From an uncultured Planctomycetaceae bacterium (GTDB taxonomy: Bacteria; Planctomycetota; Planctomycetia; Pirellulales; Pirellulaceae): a stretch of 33,504 bases of DNA. Of this stretch, positions 14,563-22,529 are shown piece by piece. Numbering within the stretch: position 1 is the stretch's first letter; each line of letters opens with the position of its first letter. Where the stretch lies: assembly GCA_903927685.1 (NCBI GenBank), contig CAIYOB010000283.1:1-33504 (forward strand), written 5' to 3'. The notes beneath the pieces are model-generated. The model ran no database searches and was not told the origin of the DNA. It saw only the letters and a program-made list of their open reading frames with translations. Position numbers and translations under genes: made by a program.

Positions 14563-15987
14563 CTACAGCAAGTGTCGCGCTTTGATGTCCAGGTAACGGT
14601 TCACCAGGGGGGCGGTCATGTCCTCGGGAAAGACGTCCAGTGACAGGACGCCCTGGTGCTGGAGGTCGGTCAGCACCTGGTGCCGCCAGGTGAGGATCTC
14701 GGCGGCGGCGGCGGCGCGGTACAGATCGCGGCCCGCGGGGTTGGGCAGGTTGGCGGCGTCGAACAGTTGGTGATCGCGGAGCAGGACGCCCAACGGCAGA
14801 TGGCGGCCGGCCAGCGTGCTCAGCCAGCGTTCGATCTGGTGCGAGTTCACTTCGTCAATCAGGTTGGTGACCAGGACGACCAGTGAGCGTTTCTTGCACC
14901 GCGACGTCAGGTAGAGAAAGGCCTCGTCGTAACGTGATTCGACCAGTTGCGGAAAGCGGTCGAACGAGGCGTGCAGCAGGCGGTTCATCTGGTTCAGGCC
15001 GCCGCGCGGCGGCACGAACGTGTGGACCTGGTCGGAGAAACAGATCAGGCCCACCGCATCGCCTTGATGCAGGGCGACGTAGCTGAGCATCAGCATGGCA
15101 TTCAGCGAATGATCGAGCAGACTGAGGCCGGCCGCTTCGTTGGTCATCATGCGGCCGCAATCCAGCAGGAAGATGATCCGCTGGCTCTGGCTGGTCTGAA
15201 AGTCCTTGACCGTCAACTTGCGGCGGCGCGCGGTCGCCCGCCACTCGATGTGCTTGTAGTTATCGTCCGGCGTGTAATCGCGCAGCCGTTCAAAGTCGTT
15301 GTCCAGCCCCACGCGGCGCGTCCGCCGCACGCCCATCAGGCTCAATCGGTTGGTGCGGGCCAGCATCGCGTATTCGCTCAACTGCTGCATGTCCGGATAG
15401 ACGGCCAGCGCGTTGTGGCACGGCAGGACGAGGAACCGCTGCCACAGCCCCAGGCCGCTCCGGACGCGCAGGTACACGCAATCCAGCACGAACGAGCCGC
15501 GCCGGCTGGCCGTCAAGTCGTAGTGCAGGGTGACTCGGCTGCGGGCCCCCAGCCGCCGCACGAATTCGTCCGGCTGGGCCTCAAACTCCTGCGGCACGTC
15601 GTCGCGGACCCAGACCTGCCAGCCGCGGCCACTGTGGTTCGAGACCGTCAGCGCCACCGGATGCCGCTTCTTCAGCGAGACGATCCGCAGCGTGGACCGT
15701 TCAACCGAGAACGACCGCTGTTGCGGCAGCGACAGCAGGTCCGCCGTGGCCACCAGCAGGATCACCACGTCGACGGTCGCGACCAGCAGAAACGCCTGCG
15801 GGTACACGACCAGCGCCAGCGACAACAGGCAGGGGCCCAGCAGGACGATCGCCAGGGGGCCGTACGGCGAGACTCGCTTTCCGCGCGCCAAACCGACCAG
15901 GCAGGCCAGCAGCACCAGCGTCAGCACGATCGGCAGCATCCGCAGCTGGGAACTGTAGCTCTGCAGCCAAAGAACGGTGTCGGACAT
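14563..15987 (-). CDS. DUF58 domain-containing membrane protein
   Basis: 474 residues. ATG at 15987 (MSDTVLWLQSYSSQ) is preferred; the open frame continues upstream to 16095 with unlikely composition. No strong ribosome-binding site is seen. Transmembrane segments lie at about 17-35 and 44-82, followed by a long soluble part. DUF58 hallmarks are GVRRTRRVGLDNDFERLRDY with YTPDDNYKHIEWRATARRRK (the conserved GxDxxxxRxYxPGDxxxxIxW block) and FLLDCGRMM at the vWA-like MIDAS position, where Cys-Gly replaces the usual Ser-x-Ser. DUF58 proteins are normally next to a MoxR ATPase; none is adjacent here. Role in envelope or stress functions is suspected for the family but unproven. Confidence 0.85.
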   Translation of the reverse strand: MSDTVLWLQSYSSQLRMLPIVLTLVLLACLVGLARGKRVSPYGPLAIVLLGPCLLSLALVVYPQAFLLVATVDVVILLVATADLLSLPQQRSFSVERSTLRIVSLKKRHPVALTVSNHSGRGWQVWVRDDVPQEFEAQPDEFVRRLGARSRVTLHYDLTASRRGSFVLDCVYLRVRSGLGLWQRFLVLPCHNALAVYPDMQQLSEYAMLARTNRLSLMGVRRTRRVGLDNDFERLRDYTPDDNYKHIEWRATARRRKLTVKDFQTSQSQRIIFLLDCGRMMTNEAAGLSLLDHSLNAMLMLSYVALHQGDAVGLICFSDQVHTFVPPRGGLNQMNRLLHASFDRFPQLVESRYDEAFLYLTSRCKKRSLVVLVTNLIDEVNSHQIERWLSTLAGRHLPLGVLLRDHQLFDAANLPNPAGRDLYRAAAAAEILTWRHQVLTDLQHQGVLSLDVFPEDMTAPLVNRYLDIKARHLL

Positions 15988-16104
15988 GGTGCAAGTGACG
16001 GGTACGAGGTTATGACTACAGCGACGATCCTCTTTCGCGAGCGGGCCAGCGCCTCCCGCCCTGTTGAGTGTACCGCGGCGCCGCAGCGGCAACAAGCGCT
16101 GGGA

Positions 16105-16136
16105 TCCTACGAAGGTGGGCTCCTACGAAGGTGGAG
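16105..16136. repeat. 16-bp tandem duplication
   Basis: TCCTACGAAGGTGGGC (16105-16120) is followed directly by TCCTACGAAGGTGGAG (16121-16136), with 14 of 16 bases the same. It lies upstream of the DUF58 gene in non-coding DNA. Confidence 0.75.
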
Positions 16137-16234
16137 TGAACGTGCCCGTGAGCGTGGCCGGACCGCTGGTAACCGCCCTCGGGCCGGGAATGGGATGCCT
16201 TGATGAATTCGGTCGATTTGCCCTCCAGGCCAAC

Positions 16235-16428
16235 GGCCCAGCCATTTGCCTAGCCCAGCCCAACGGGCTGGGGATCCGAGTGCCCCCAACGCACAACAGG
16301 GCCAACGGCCCGGCCGTTTGTGCAATGGCTCAATCCCCAACTGACAGCTCCGCACTCCCTGATGGGGTTGGTCAGCATTCGGAACAGTGACCCAGCCCGT
16401 TGGGCTGGGCTAGGCAAACCGCTGGGCC
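16235..16428. repeat. Inverted repeat with 28-bp perfect core (38 bp with two mismatches)
   Basis: The core TTTGCCTAGCCCAGCCCAAC (start of 16245-16272) has an exact 28-base reverse complement at 16391-16418. Pairing extends outward to 16235 and 16428 with two mismatches, and more weakly beyond. Each core is itself palindromic around CAGCCC-AACGGG-CTG. The 118-base interior contains a further hairpin (GCACAA...TTGTGC, 16290-16322). The look is that of a dispersed intergenic repeat family, REP- or MITE-like, but copy number elsewhere cannot be seen. Confidence 0.8.
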
Positions 16429-16509
16429 TTCGGCCCGGAAACGGTCGCGGGTTCCTCGGCCCGTGCCGGCGGCGGCCCGTGCCGGCGGCGAGCGGTGCCG
16501 GGCCTCCCT

Positions 16510-17679
16510 TCACGGCGTTCCGGCCGGCAGGATCTCCAGGGTCTGTTGATCCAGCCGGTACGTCAGTCCGCCCGAATCGAGCAAGGTCCGCAGCAACTGG
16601 TCCAGTGTGGCCTCCTTCACGTCCAGCCACACGAGCTTGTCCCGCAGTTCCTCGGCTCCGGCCGCGAAACGCAGTTCGACACCAATCTCTTTCGCGATCG
16701 CGGCGGCTACGGCGCCCAGGGATTTGTCTTGGACTCGAAGCGTGTAGCGTTTCTCCACTTTCGCCTTGGCGGTCGGAAGCTTGGGCCGAGGCGCCGGCGG
16801 TTCCAGCATCCGCCGAATGGCCGCGGCCGTTTCGACGGACGCGTCAACCACGACAGCTCCGGCTTCGATCGTAAACCGCGCGTCGGGGAACCGCCGTCGG
16901 ATTTCGGCGCCGACGACGGCCGGGCTGCCGCGGAGCGGAATCCGACGCAGGATCGAGGCCGAGGCAGGCAGGGGTTGGAGCTGGACCGCCGTTCCGTCCG
17001 GCGCGTATTCGAAGGTCAAGTCGAACCCGGCCAGGATCAAGCTGAGTGCTTGGGCGAACGTCAGCGGCGGCAGATCGGCTTCGGGCCATAGATCGTGCGG
17101 GATCTGTTCGAGACCAACGAGTTGCAGGCCCGCGTCGGCGGCGAGTCTCTCCAGCAACTCGCGAGGCGTCGTGAGTTCGGGCCAGCGCAGCGGTTGCGCC
17201 CGCCGCAGCCGATTGCGAACGAGCGGCGGCAGGGCCTGCTCTTGCTCCTCGCGTTGCGCCGCCACGGTTCCCAGCACGGCTGTCGTCGCAGGCGGTCCGA
17301 AGTAGGTCACAGGGCCGACTTGTCCGAGGCCCAGCCCCAGTTCGCGAGCGATCCGCTCGAACAACTCGCGCAAGGCGACGTCGCTGACGACCAAGTCCAT
17401 CGTCTGATCGGGATCGACGCGCCGGTCGAGAAAAATGGCCGCGTGCTGTTCTCGCGCCAAGTTGGACAGTGCGGGGCGAAGAGGATTCGCTCCCCAGCGG
17501 ACGCCCGCCGGCAACTCGAACTGCTCGGCGAGTTCGGCGCCGCTCTTCCAGACCACCTCGGCGGTGGCATTCGCGGGAGCCTGTAACGAAAACAACAACT
17601 GGAGCGGCGCCACGAGCGCTAGCCAGCGCTGCAAGAAGTTTGCGCGCCACACGGCCGTCAGACTTTCCCTACTCGGCAT
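16510..17679 (-). CDS. STN (secretin/TonB N-terminal) domain-containing secreted protein
   Basis: 389 residues. ATG at 17679 is chosen for its strong AGGAGG eight bases upstream; in-frame starts further upstream (17739) lack one. A leader (LQRWLALVAPLQLLFSLQAPANATA) precedes the mature protein. Three or more repeated beta-alpha-beta units of STN type follow, such as AIFLDRRVDPDQTMDLVVSD with VALRELFERIARELGL, LPPLTFAQALSLILAGFDLT, and VELRFAAGAEELRDKLVWLD with ATLDQLLRTLLDSGGLTYRL. STN domains occur in secretins and TonB receptors, but no secretin pore or beta-barrel is present, so it is a stand-alone periplasmic protein. It is divergent from the TPR gene at 17875. Confidence 0.78.
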   Translation of the reverse strand: MPSRESLTAVWRANFLQRWLALVAPLQLLFSLQAPANATAEVVWKSGAELAEQFELPAGVRWGANPLRPALSNLAREQHAAIFLDRRVDPDQTMDLVVSDVALRELFERIARELGLGLGQVGPVTYFGPPATTAVLGTVAAQREEQEQALPPLVRNRLRRAQPLRWPELTTPRELLERLAADAGLQLVGLEQIPHDLWPEADLPPLTFAQALSLILAGFDLTFEYAPDGTAVQLQPLPASASILRRIPLRGSPAVVGAEIRRRFPDARFTIEAGAVVVDASVETAAAIRRMLEPPAPRPKLPTAKAKVEKRYTLRVQDKSLGAVAAAIAKEIGVELRFAAGAEELRDKLVWLDVKEATLDQLLRTLLDSGGLTYRLDQQTLEILPAGTP

Positions 17680-17874
17680 ACTCTCCGCCTCCTGCCCAGG
17701 ACTCACAGACCCGCTCAGCTCCGCGGTCATTGTGACCAAAACCGTCGGACAAAGAAAGTGGCTAAATCATTGGGCTTGGTTCAAGGGAACCGTTGTAAGC
17801 GTGTGCCGCTCGGACTACACTCGACCACAGTTGCGTCAGACGCTCAGACATCCAGCCCCAAGGGACCCCCTACT

Positions 17875-18534
17875 GTGACTGACAATCGCCGTCATCCCCT
17901 GCTGGATCGGCTGTACCTGCGCTATCTGGACGACGAGAATGCGGCCGGCTTTATTGCGGCGGTGTCCGCGCGGTACTCGATACCGACTCTGGAGCGTCTG
18001 GCGGGCCGCGGCCAATTCCTGGCCCGCCGCGGCGCCGTGTTGGCGTTGAGTTACGTGGGGGGGTTCTCGTCCAGTCCCGTCCTGGCCCAGGCCCTGCATG
18101 ATTCGGATCGCGTCGTGCGGATTTTGGCGGAAAGCGGGCTGTGCGACTTGTGGGGCCGCGACGGCAGCGAGAGCCAGCAGCAGCTGTTGCGGTTGGTGGC
18201 GCGGCTGAACGATGCCTACCAATTCGAGGAAGCGTTCGTGCGGGCGTCCCAGTTGATCGACGAGGCGCCGCAGTTTGCCGAGGCGTGGAACCAGCGGGCG
18301 ATCGCCTGCTACCGGTTGGGCCGGTACGACGAGGCCGCCGACGATTGCCAGCAGACGCTGGAATTGAATCCGTTTCACTTCGCCGCCGCCCTGGGAATGG
18401 CGCACTGTTATCTGGACTTGGGCGATGGCATGGCGGCCCTGGAGTGCTTCCGCCGGGCGTACCAGCTGAACCCCAACCTGGACGCCATCCAGGGGCAGAT
18501 CGAGTATTTGGAGCAGGCGTTGGAAGAAACCTGA
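17875..18534 (+). CDS. HEAT/TPR repeat protein
   Basis: 219 residues. GTG at 17875 (VTDNRRHPLLDRLYLRYLDD) is chosen, with AAGGGA upstream; an ATG at 17758 in frame would add an unlikely 39-residue extension. Residues ~20-95 are HEAT-like helices (FLARRGAVLALSYVGGFSSS, ALHDSDRVVRILAESGLCDL). Residues ~115-215 contain TPR units (AEAWNQRAIACYRLGRYDEA, FAAALGMAHCYLDLGDGMAA with LECFRRAYQLNPNLDAI). There is no leader, so a cytoplasmic protein-interaction role is likely. It is 118 bases upstream of the small membrane protein gene on the same strand. Confidence 0.82.
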   Translation: MTDNRRHPLLDRLYLRYLDDENAAGFIAAVSARYSIPTLERLAGRGQFLARRGAVLALSYVGGFSSSPVLAQALHDSDRVVRILAESGLCDLWGRDGSESQQQLLRLVARLNDAYQFEEAFVRASQLIDEAPQFAEAWNQRAIACYRLGRYDEAADDCQQTLELNPFHFAAALGMAHCYLDLGDGMAALECFRRAYQLNPNLDAIQGQIEYLEQALEET

Positions 18535-18652
18535 CGCTCCGGTTCGGTCCTGCTCCCCCTCCGCCCGTCGCCGTGTGATCTGGCGTTGCGGCAATTCGCC
18601 GCTACAATGGCGCCATTGAACACCATCGTAATGCACGGCAGGCCCGTTGATC

Positions 18653-19207
18653 ATGGCGAAACAAGACGCAGCGAACTCCGTCCCTTCCTCCGATCTGCCG
18701 GTGGAGATTGACCTCCGCAATCCCGCAGCCGCCGCCGTCCTGGCTTGGCTGTGGCCGGGTGCAGGGCATCTGTACCAGGGAAGGAACGTCAAGGGCGTCT
18801 TGTTCATGGTTTGCATTCTGGCCACATACTTCTTCGGTCTGGTGCTGGGCGAAGGGCACGTGGTGTACGCTTCCTGGGAGAAAAGCGACCGCCGCTGGCA
18901 GTATCTGTGCCAAGTCGGCGTGGGACTGCCGGCGCTGCCGGCCGTGATTCAGAATCGGCTGGTGCGATCCGGCAAGGAGCCGTGGTTCGGGGGAATCATG
19001 GCGCCGCCAACCGTGGTGCGGGAGGATGCCCACGACGAATTGGCCGAGTGGAACGAGCAGCTGAGCAACAAATTCGACCTGGGGATCCTGTACACGATGA
19101 TCGCCGGCCTGCTGAACGTGCTGGCGATCTGCGATGCGTACGCCGGCCCCTTTGTCCCGGCGCCGGAAGAGGAGAAGTCCCCCAACCCGGACAAGCCGCC
19201 CAGCTAG
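18653..19207 (+). CDS. Small membrane protein, DUF6677-like
   Basis: 184 residues from ATG 18653 (a TTG at 18647 is also in frame; ribosome-binding site weak). The N-terminal half has the pattern PAAAAVLAWLWPGAGHLYQG followed by a hydrophobic segment (VLFMVCILATYFFGLVLG), a motif of small planctomycete membrane proteins that I place with DUF6677 from memory. A second segment lies at LGILYTMIAGLLNVLAICDA, and the tail is acidic and proline-rich (APEEEKSPNPDKPPS). Function unknown. Its stop codon TAG shares the CTAG tetranucleotide with the stop of the convergent gene. Confidence 0.8.
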   Translation: MAKQDAANSVPSSDLPVEIDLRNPAAAAVLAWLWPGAGHLYQGRNVKGVLFMVCILATYFFGLVLGEGHVVYASWEKSDRRWQYLCQVGVGLPALPAVIQNRLVRSGKEPWFGGIMAPPTVVREDAHDELAEWNEQLSNKFDLGILYTMIAGLLNVLAICDAYAGPFVPAPEEEKSPNPDKPPS

Positions 19208-21000
19208 TCTTCCACCGCGACGCGTTCGCGGCGGCGGGGCGAGTCGTCCCAATCGCGGCGGTCGTCCCGTGACCGCGGCGAATTCTCGTCCTCGTCCTCA
19301 TCCTGTTCGAAACCGTCGTCGGCCATTTCGAGGTAGCGGCGATACACGTCGACGGCGATCCAGCCCATGTACAGGTTGCCGCCCAGCGAGGCGAACAGGG
19401 CGAGCATGGCCATCGTCAGCGGCCACCAGGGCTTGTCGCTGGTCGCGCTCGAAGCCTCCGGCTCATCGCGCAGAAAACCCGTGGCCGGATCATTCGCCGC
19501 GGCCGCCAGATCGGCCCAGAAATCCGGCTGCTTCTTCTTGCCCGCGTCACCGGAGAAACCCACCTTGGTGAGCGCTCCGCCTGCGGAGCCCCAAGGCGAC
19601 TGCGTCGGGGAAGCCAGCGAATCGGCCGGACGAGTGGCCGGCGTCAGCGGATCCGCAAATGGCGAGACCATCTCGCCCGCCGGCCCCGTTGCGGAAAACG
19701 AGGACAGCCAGGAGGGTGACGTCGAAGGTGCCGACGACGGCGGGGAAGGCCAAGCCGGAGACGGCCCCTGCGCCGGGGCCTGAGGCAGCGGCACCATGGG
19801 CGTCCAACTGGAACCGACACCCCCCGCGGTTGGCGCGTTTCCCGTCCATTGTCCCCGCTCGGTGGTCGAGCGGTCGTCCGGTGTTCCCCAACCCGGCGCG
19901 GCAGTAGCCGGGGGCTGGGCGCCCGCAAACGCGCCGGCGGCCGGCATTCCGCTGCCCCAGCCGGACGATCCGTTGGGGTCAGTAAGTCCCTGTCCGGCGG
20001 GCGGCGACACGGCGTTCGGGCTGGTCGGCGGCTGGGGCAGGGACAAGCCGCCCGCCGCCGGCTGGCCGGTTGCCGGCCACGAGGTGCTCGGGGGTTGGGC
20101 CGCGGCGTTTGGCCAGGACGAGTTCGGTTGCTGCAAGGGCGTGTTCGCAGCCGGGGCGGTCGGCCACCCGGCACTGGGATTCTGGGCTGTGCCGGCGCCT
20201 GTCGGCGGGGCAACCGCGGGTCCCGCCTGGCCGGCGTTGAAGGCCGCCGCGGCGCGGGGATCGCCAGCCGGTGCGGCGGTCGCCGCGCCGGGAGTCGGGC
20301 CTGCGGCATTGGCGGGCGGATCGTAACGCGAAGGCTGTCGGGCGGCCGGATTGACGTTGTTCGCGGGCCAACTGCTGGCTGGATTGGCAGCGGCCGCTCC
20401 GGCAAGGCCGGCGGCGGCGCCTGTGCCAACGGCCGCACCCAGCCCATTGCCTGCGGCCGGCGCGGGGCCGCCAAGCCCGACGACGGGCTGATTTCCCGAC
20501 GGAGCCGTTGCGGACACCGGAGCAATGGGAGCGGGCGCGGCGAGGTTTTGACGAGGCAACTCGGCGACGCCCGAGCGGATTCGTACGCGGGCCACGTTTC
20601 TCAACTCGAAGGGGATCTCGCCGACGATCGGGTCGTTCTGCAGGGCGATCAGCCGATCGGGCGCGATTTGCACGAACAATTCGACCTGTTGGGCATTGAC
20701 AGGCTGCCAGCCGTAGGACACGCCGGGTGGCGGCGCGGAAGCGGTCGGCGGTGCTGCCGCTGTTTCCGGGGCCGGAGTTCCCAGTCTGGGCACGACGTCC
20801 GTTCCCACTCGGATCCGAAAGCGGCGCACGTCGCGCACAAACGGATCGATCTGACTGACAACCTCTTGACCTTCGCGCAACGCGATCAGCGTGACGGGTT
20901 CGAGCTGGATGATGTACTCCAGCCGTCCATCACTAGCCGGCTGCCAACCGTAGTCGACGCCCAACAAGGCGGTGGCAAGCAGCAAGGCGAATCCGTTCAT
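19204..21000 (-). CDS. Secreted low-complexity protein with duplicated YGWQP domain and C-terminal membrane anchor
   Basis: 598 residues. ATG at 21000 (GGAG seven bases upstream) gives a signal peptide MNGFALLLATALLGVDYGWQ; the ATG at 21042 would hide it. Two copies of a ~70-residue beta domain follow: YGWQP at 17 with LEYIIQLEPVTLIALREGQE, and YGWQP at 96 with VELFVQIAPDRLIALQNDPI, each ending in RxRIRxG. Residues ~150-480 are Pro/Ala/Gly/Ser-rich with repeated SSWP or GWP motifs, probably disordered. A transmembrane segment (WWPLTMAMLALFASLGGNLY, ~525-548) precedes a highly charged tail of acidic and RRRER clusters. This suggests an envelope protein with a long stalk. The family is not named but the architecture recurs in planctomycetes. 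Function unknown. Confidence 0.85.
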   Translation of the reverse strand: MNGFALLLATALLGVDYGWQPASDGRLEYIIQLEPVTLIALREGQEVVSQIDPFVRDVRRFRIRVGTDVVPRLGTPAPETAAAPPTASAPPPGVSYGWQPVNAQQVELFVQIAPDRLIALQNDPIVGEIPFELRNVARVRIRSGVAELPRQNLAAPAPIAPVSATAPSGNQPVVGLGGPAPAAGNGLGAAVGTGAAAGLAGAAAANPASSWPANNVNPAARQPSRYDPPANAAGPTPGAATAAPAGDPRAAAAFNAGQAGPAVAPPTGAGTAQNPSAGWPTAPAANTPLQQPNSSWPNAAAQPPSTSWPATGQPAAGGLSLPQPPTSPNAVSPPAGQGLTDPNGSSGWGSGMPAAGAFAGAQPPATAAPGWGTPDDRSTTERGQWTGNAPTAGGVGSSWTPMVPLPQAPAQGPSPAWPSPPSSAPSTSPSWLSSFSATGPAGEMVSPFADPLTPATRPADSLASPTQSPWGSAGGALTKVGFSGDAGKKKQPDFWADLAAAANDPATGFLRDEPEASSATSDKPWWPLTMAMLALFASLGGNLYMGWIAVDVYRRYLEMADDGFEQDEDEDENSPRSRDDRRDWDDSPRRRERVAVED

Positions 21001-21231
21001 CGGGGAACTCCATGGGAACCTATCCTTGGCCCTTGCTGGCACATCGTAGTGTCTTGGGGCGGTTGGCGTAAAGAGCGAAAACGGAGTTCCGGGGAGAAAC
21101 TGCGAAAGCCCGGGCAGCTGACAGCAGTGCTAGCTGCAGTGTTCGCTGCGGCTTTCCCCACTGGGTCTGCGGGATTACAATGGCGGCCCGTAGGGGATAC
21201 CGATTTCATCCTTGAGGCCGGGAGAATTCTG

Positions 21232-22476
21232 ATGAATCAGCGTCGTACCTGTCCAGCGCGTGAACCAGTTGTTTCCCTGTCGCGTCGCCGGTTCATTGCC
21301 GGCACGGCCGCGGCGTTGGCGATCGGCAGTGCTTCCGCCGGTGCGGCCGCCGAGTCCGCGCCGGCCCGGAAGATCAAGCTGGGTGTGGTGGGATGCGGCG
21401 GCCGCGGAGCCTGGATTGCCGGCCTGTTTCGCGAGCACGGCGGTTATGCCATGCATGCGGTGGCCGACTACTTTCCGGAAGTGGCCCAGGCGGCCGGCGA
21501 GTCATTGGGCGTGGACGCGTCGCGCCGTTTCAGCGGCTTGTCCGGCTACCGCCGGCTGATCGACAGCGGCGTCGAAGCCGTGGCGTTGGAGACGCCGCCG
21601 TGCTTCTTCCCCGAGCACGTCCAGGCGGCGGTCGAGGCGGGGCTGCACGTGTACATGGCCAAGCCCGTGGCGGTTGATGTTCCCGGCTGTCGGCAGGTCG
21701 AGGCGGCGGCGCAGAAGGCCACGGCGAACCAGCGCTGCTTCCTGGTCGATTACCAGATGCCCACGGATCCGCACGTCATCGAGTGCGCCAAGCGTTTTCG
21801 CGCGGGGGCGTTGGGGAACTTGGGGTTGGTCAAGAGCTTCTACTACGGCGGCCTGTTCGGCGACCCGCCGCTGACCGAGACGATTGAGAGCCGCCTGCGG
21901 TCCCTGGTCTGGGTGAACGACACGGCAATCGGCGGCTGCTATCACGTCAATGCGTGCATTCATCCCATCCAGGCGATGATGTGGGTCCTGGACAAAGTCC
22001 CCGTGCGGGCCGTCGGCGTTTCGCGGATCGCGCGGCCGGAACCGCATGGCGACAGCCATGACATGTACGGGATTACTTACGAGTTCGCCGACGGCTTGAT
22101 CTGGACGCACAGCGGCCGGCACGCCAGCGGCCAGACGGGCCCGGATGATCCGCTGGCCACGTGCGAGTTCCTGGGCGATGCCTATATGAAGATCGGCTAT
22201 GGCGGCCGGGCGCTGATTCGCGGCGGCCAGCAGCACTATGCCGGCGGCACGATCGACAATCTGTACGCAGCCGGGGCCATCCGGAACATCGCCACGTTTC
22301 ACCAGAACGTGACCGGGAACAACTTTGCGAACGATACGGTCCGGATGGCGATCGACAGCTGCCTGGCCACCATCCTGGCCCGCGAAGCGTGCCTGCGCAA
22401 AGACGGCTTATTGATGACGGAACTGCTCGAAGAGAACCGCAAGATCGAAGTCAACCTGACCGGCCTGAAGGATTAG
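21232..22476 (+). CDS. Tat-exported Gfo/Idh/MocA family oxidoreductase
   Basis: 414 residues. ATG 21232 has GGGAGA upstream; the frame is open far upstream, but that part is the shadow of the opposite gene. The twin-arginine leader SRRRFIAGTAAALAIGSASA (17-36) predicts export. The Rossmann motif GVVGCGGRG is at 51-59. The usual EKP nucleotide-site motif is AKP here (VYMAKPVAVD, 141-149), so the Glu is missing. The C-terminal alpha/beta domain carries IGGCYHVNACIHPIQAMMWV. Gfo/Idh/MocA proteins are NAD(P)-dependent sugar oxidoreductases, some of them oxidising or interconverting 3-keto sugars. The DUF1080 gene 53 bases downstream supports a keto-sugar pathway, since the two families often co-occur. 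Substrate unknown. Confidence 0.9.
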   Translation: MNQRRTCPAREPVVSLSRRRFIAGTAAALAIGSASAGAAAESAPARKIKLGVVGCGGRGAWIAGLFREHGGYAMHAVADYFPEVAQAAGESLGVDASRRFSGLSGYRRLIDSGVEAVALETPPCFFPEHVQAAVEAGLHVYMAKPVAVDVPGCRQVEAAAQKATANQRCFLVDYQMPTDPHVIECAKRFRAGALGNLGLVKSFYYGGLFGDPPLTETIESRLRSLVWVNDTAIGGCYHVNACIHPIQAMMWVLDKVPVRAVGVSRIARPEPHGDSHDMYGITYEFADGLIWTHSGRHASGQTGPDDPLATCEFLGDAYMKIGYGGRALIRGGQQHYAGGTIDNLYAAGAIRNIATFHQNVTGNNFANDTVRMAIDSCLATILAREACLRKDGLLMTELLEENRKIEVNLTGLKD

Positions 22477-22529
22477 TGGCTGGGAGCGAAGAAGTCCAAG
22501 GACAAACCCCTCAACGCAAAGGAACCACC

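Larger units (their letters stand above)
15988..16509. other. Repeat-rich intergenic region
   Basis: 522 bases between the DUF58 gene (-) and the 3' end of the STN gene (-). It contains a 16-bp tandem duplication and a long imperfect inverted repeat (entered separately), plus GGCCAACGGCC-type palindromes around 16230 and 16299-16318. No gene is supported. Confidence 0.6.

Noticed and set aside
14563..15987. DUF58 gene as part of a MoxR system with the GvpN-like ATPase
   Set aside because: The two genes are about 9.5 kb apart with unrelated genes between them, and the ATPase matches GvpN rather than the MoxR proteins usually paired with DUF58.
16105..16428. Clustered repeats considered as a CRISPR array
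   Set aside because: There are only two direct copies of 16 bp without spacers, and the larger repeat is inverted; no cas genes are present.
19849..21231. Upstream extension of the Gfo/Idh/MocA frame
   Set aside because: The added part is antisense to the YGWQP protein and Arg/Gly-rich; the Tat leader and GGGAGA at 21232 give the true start.
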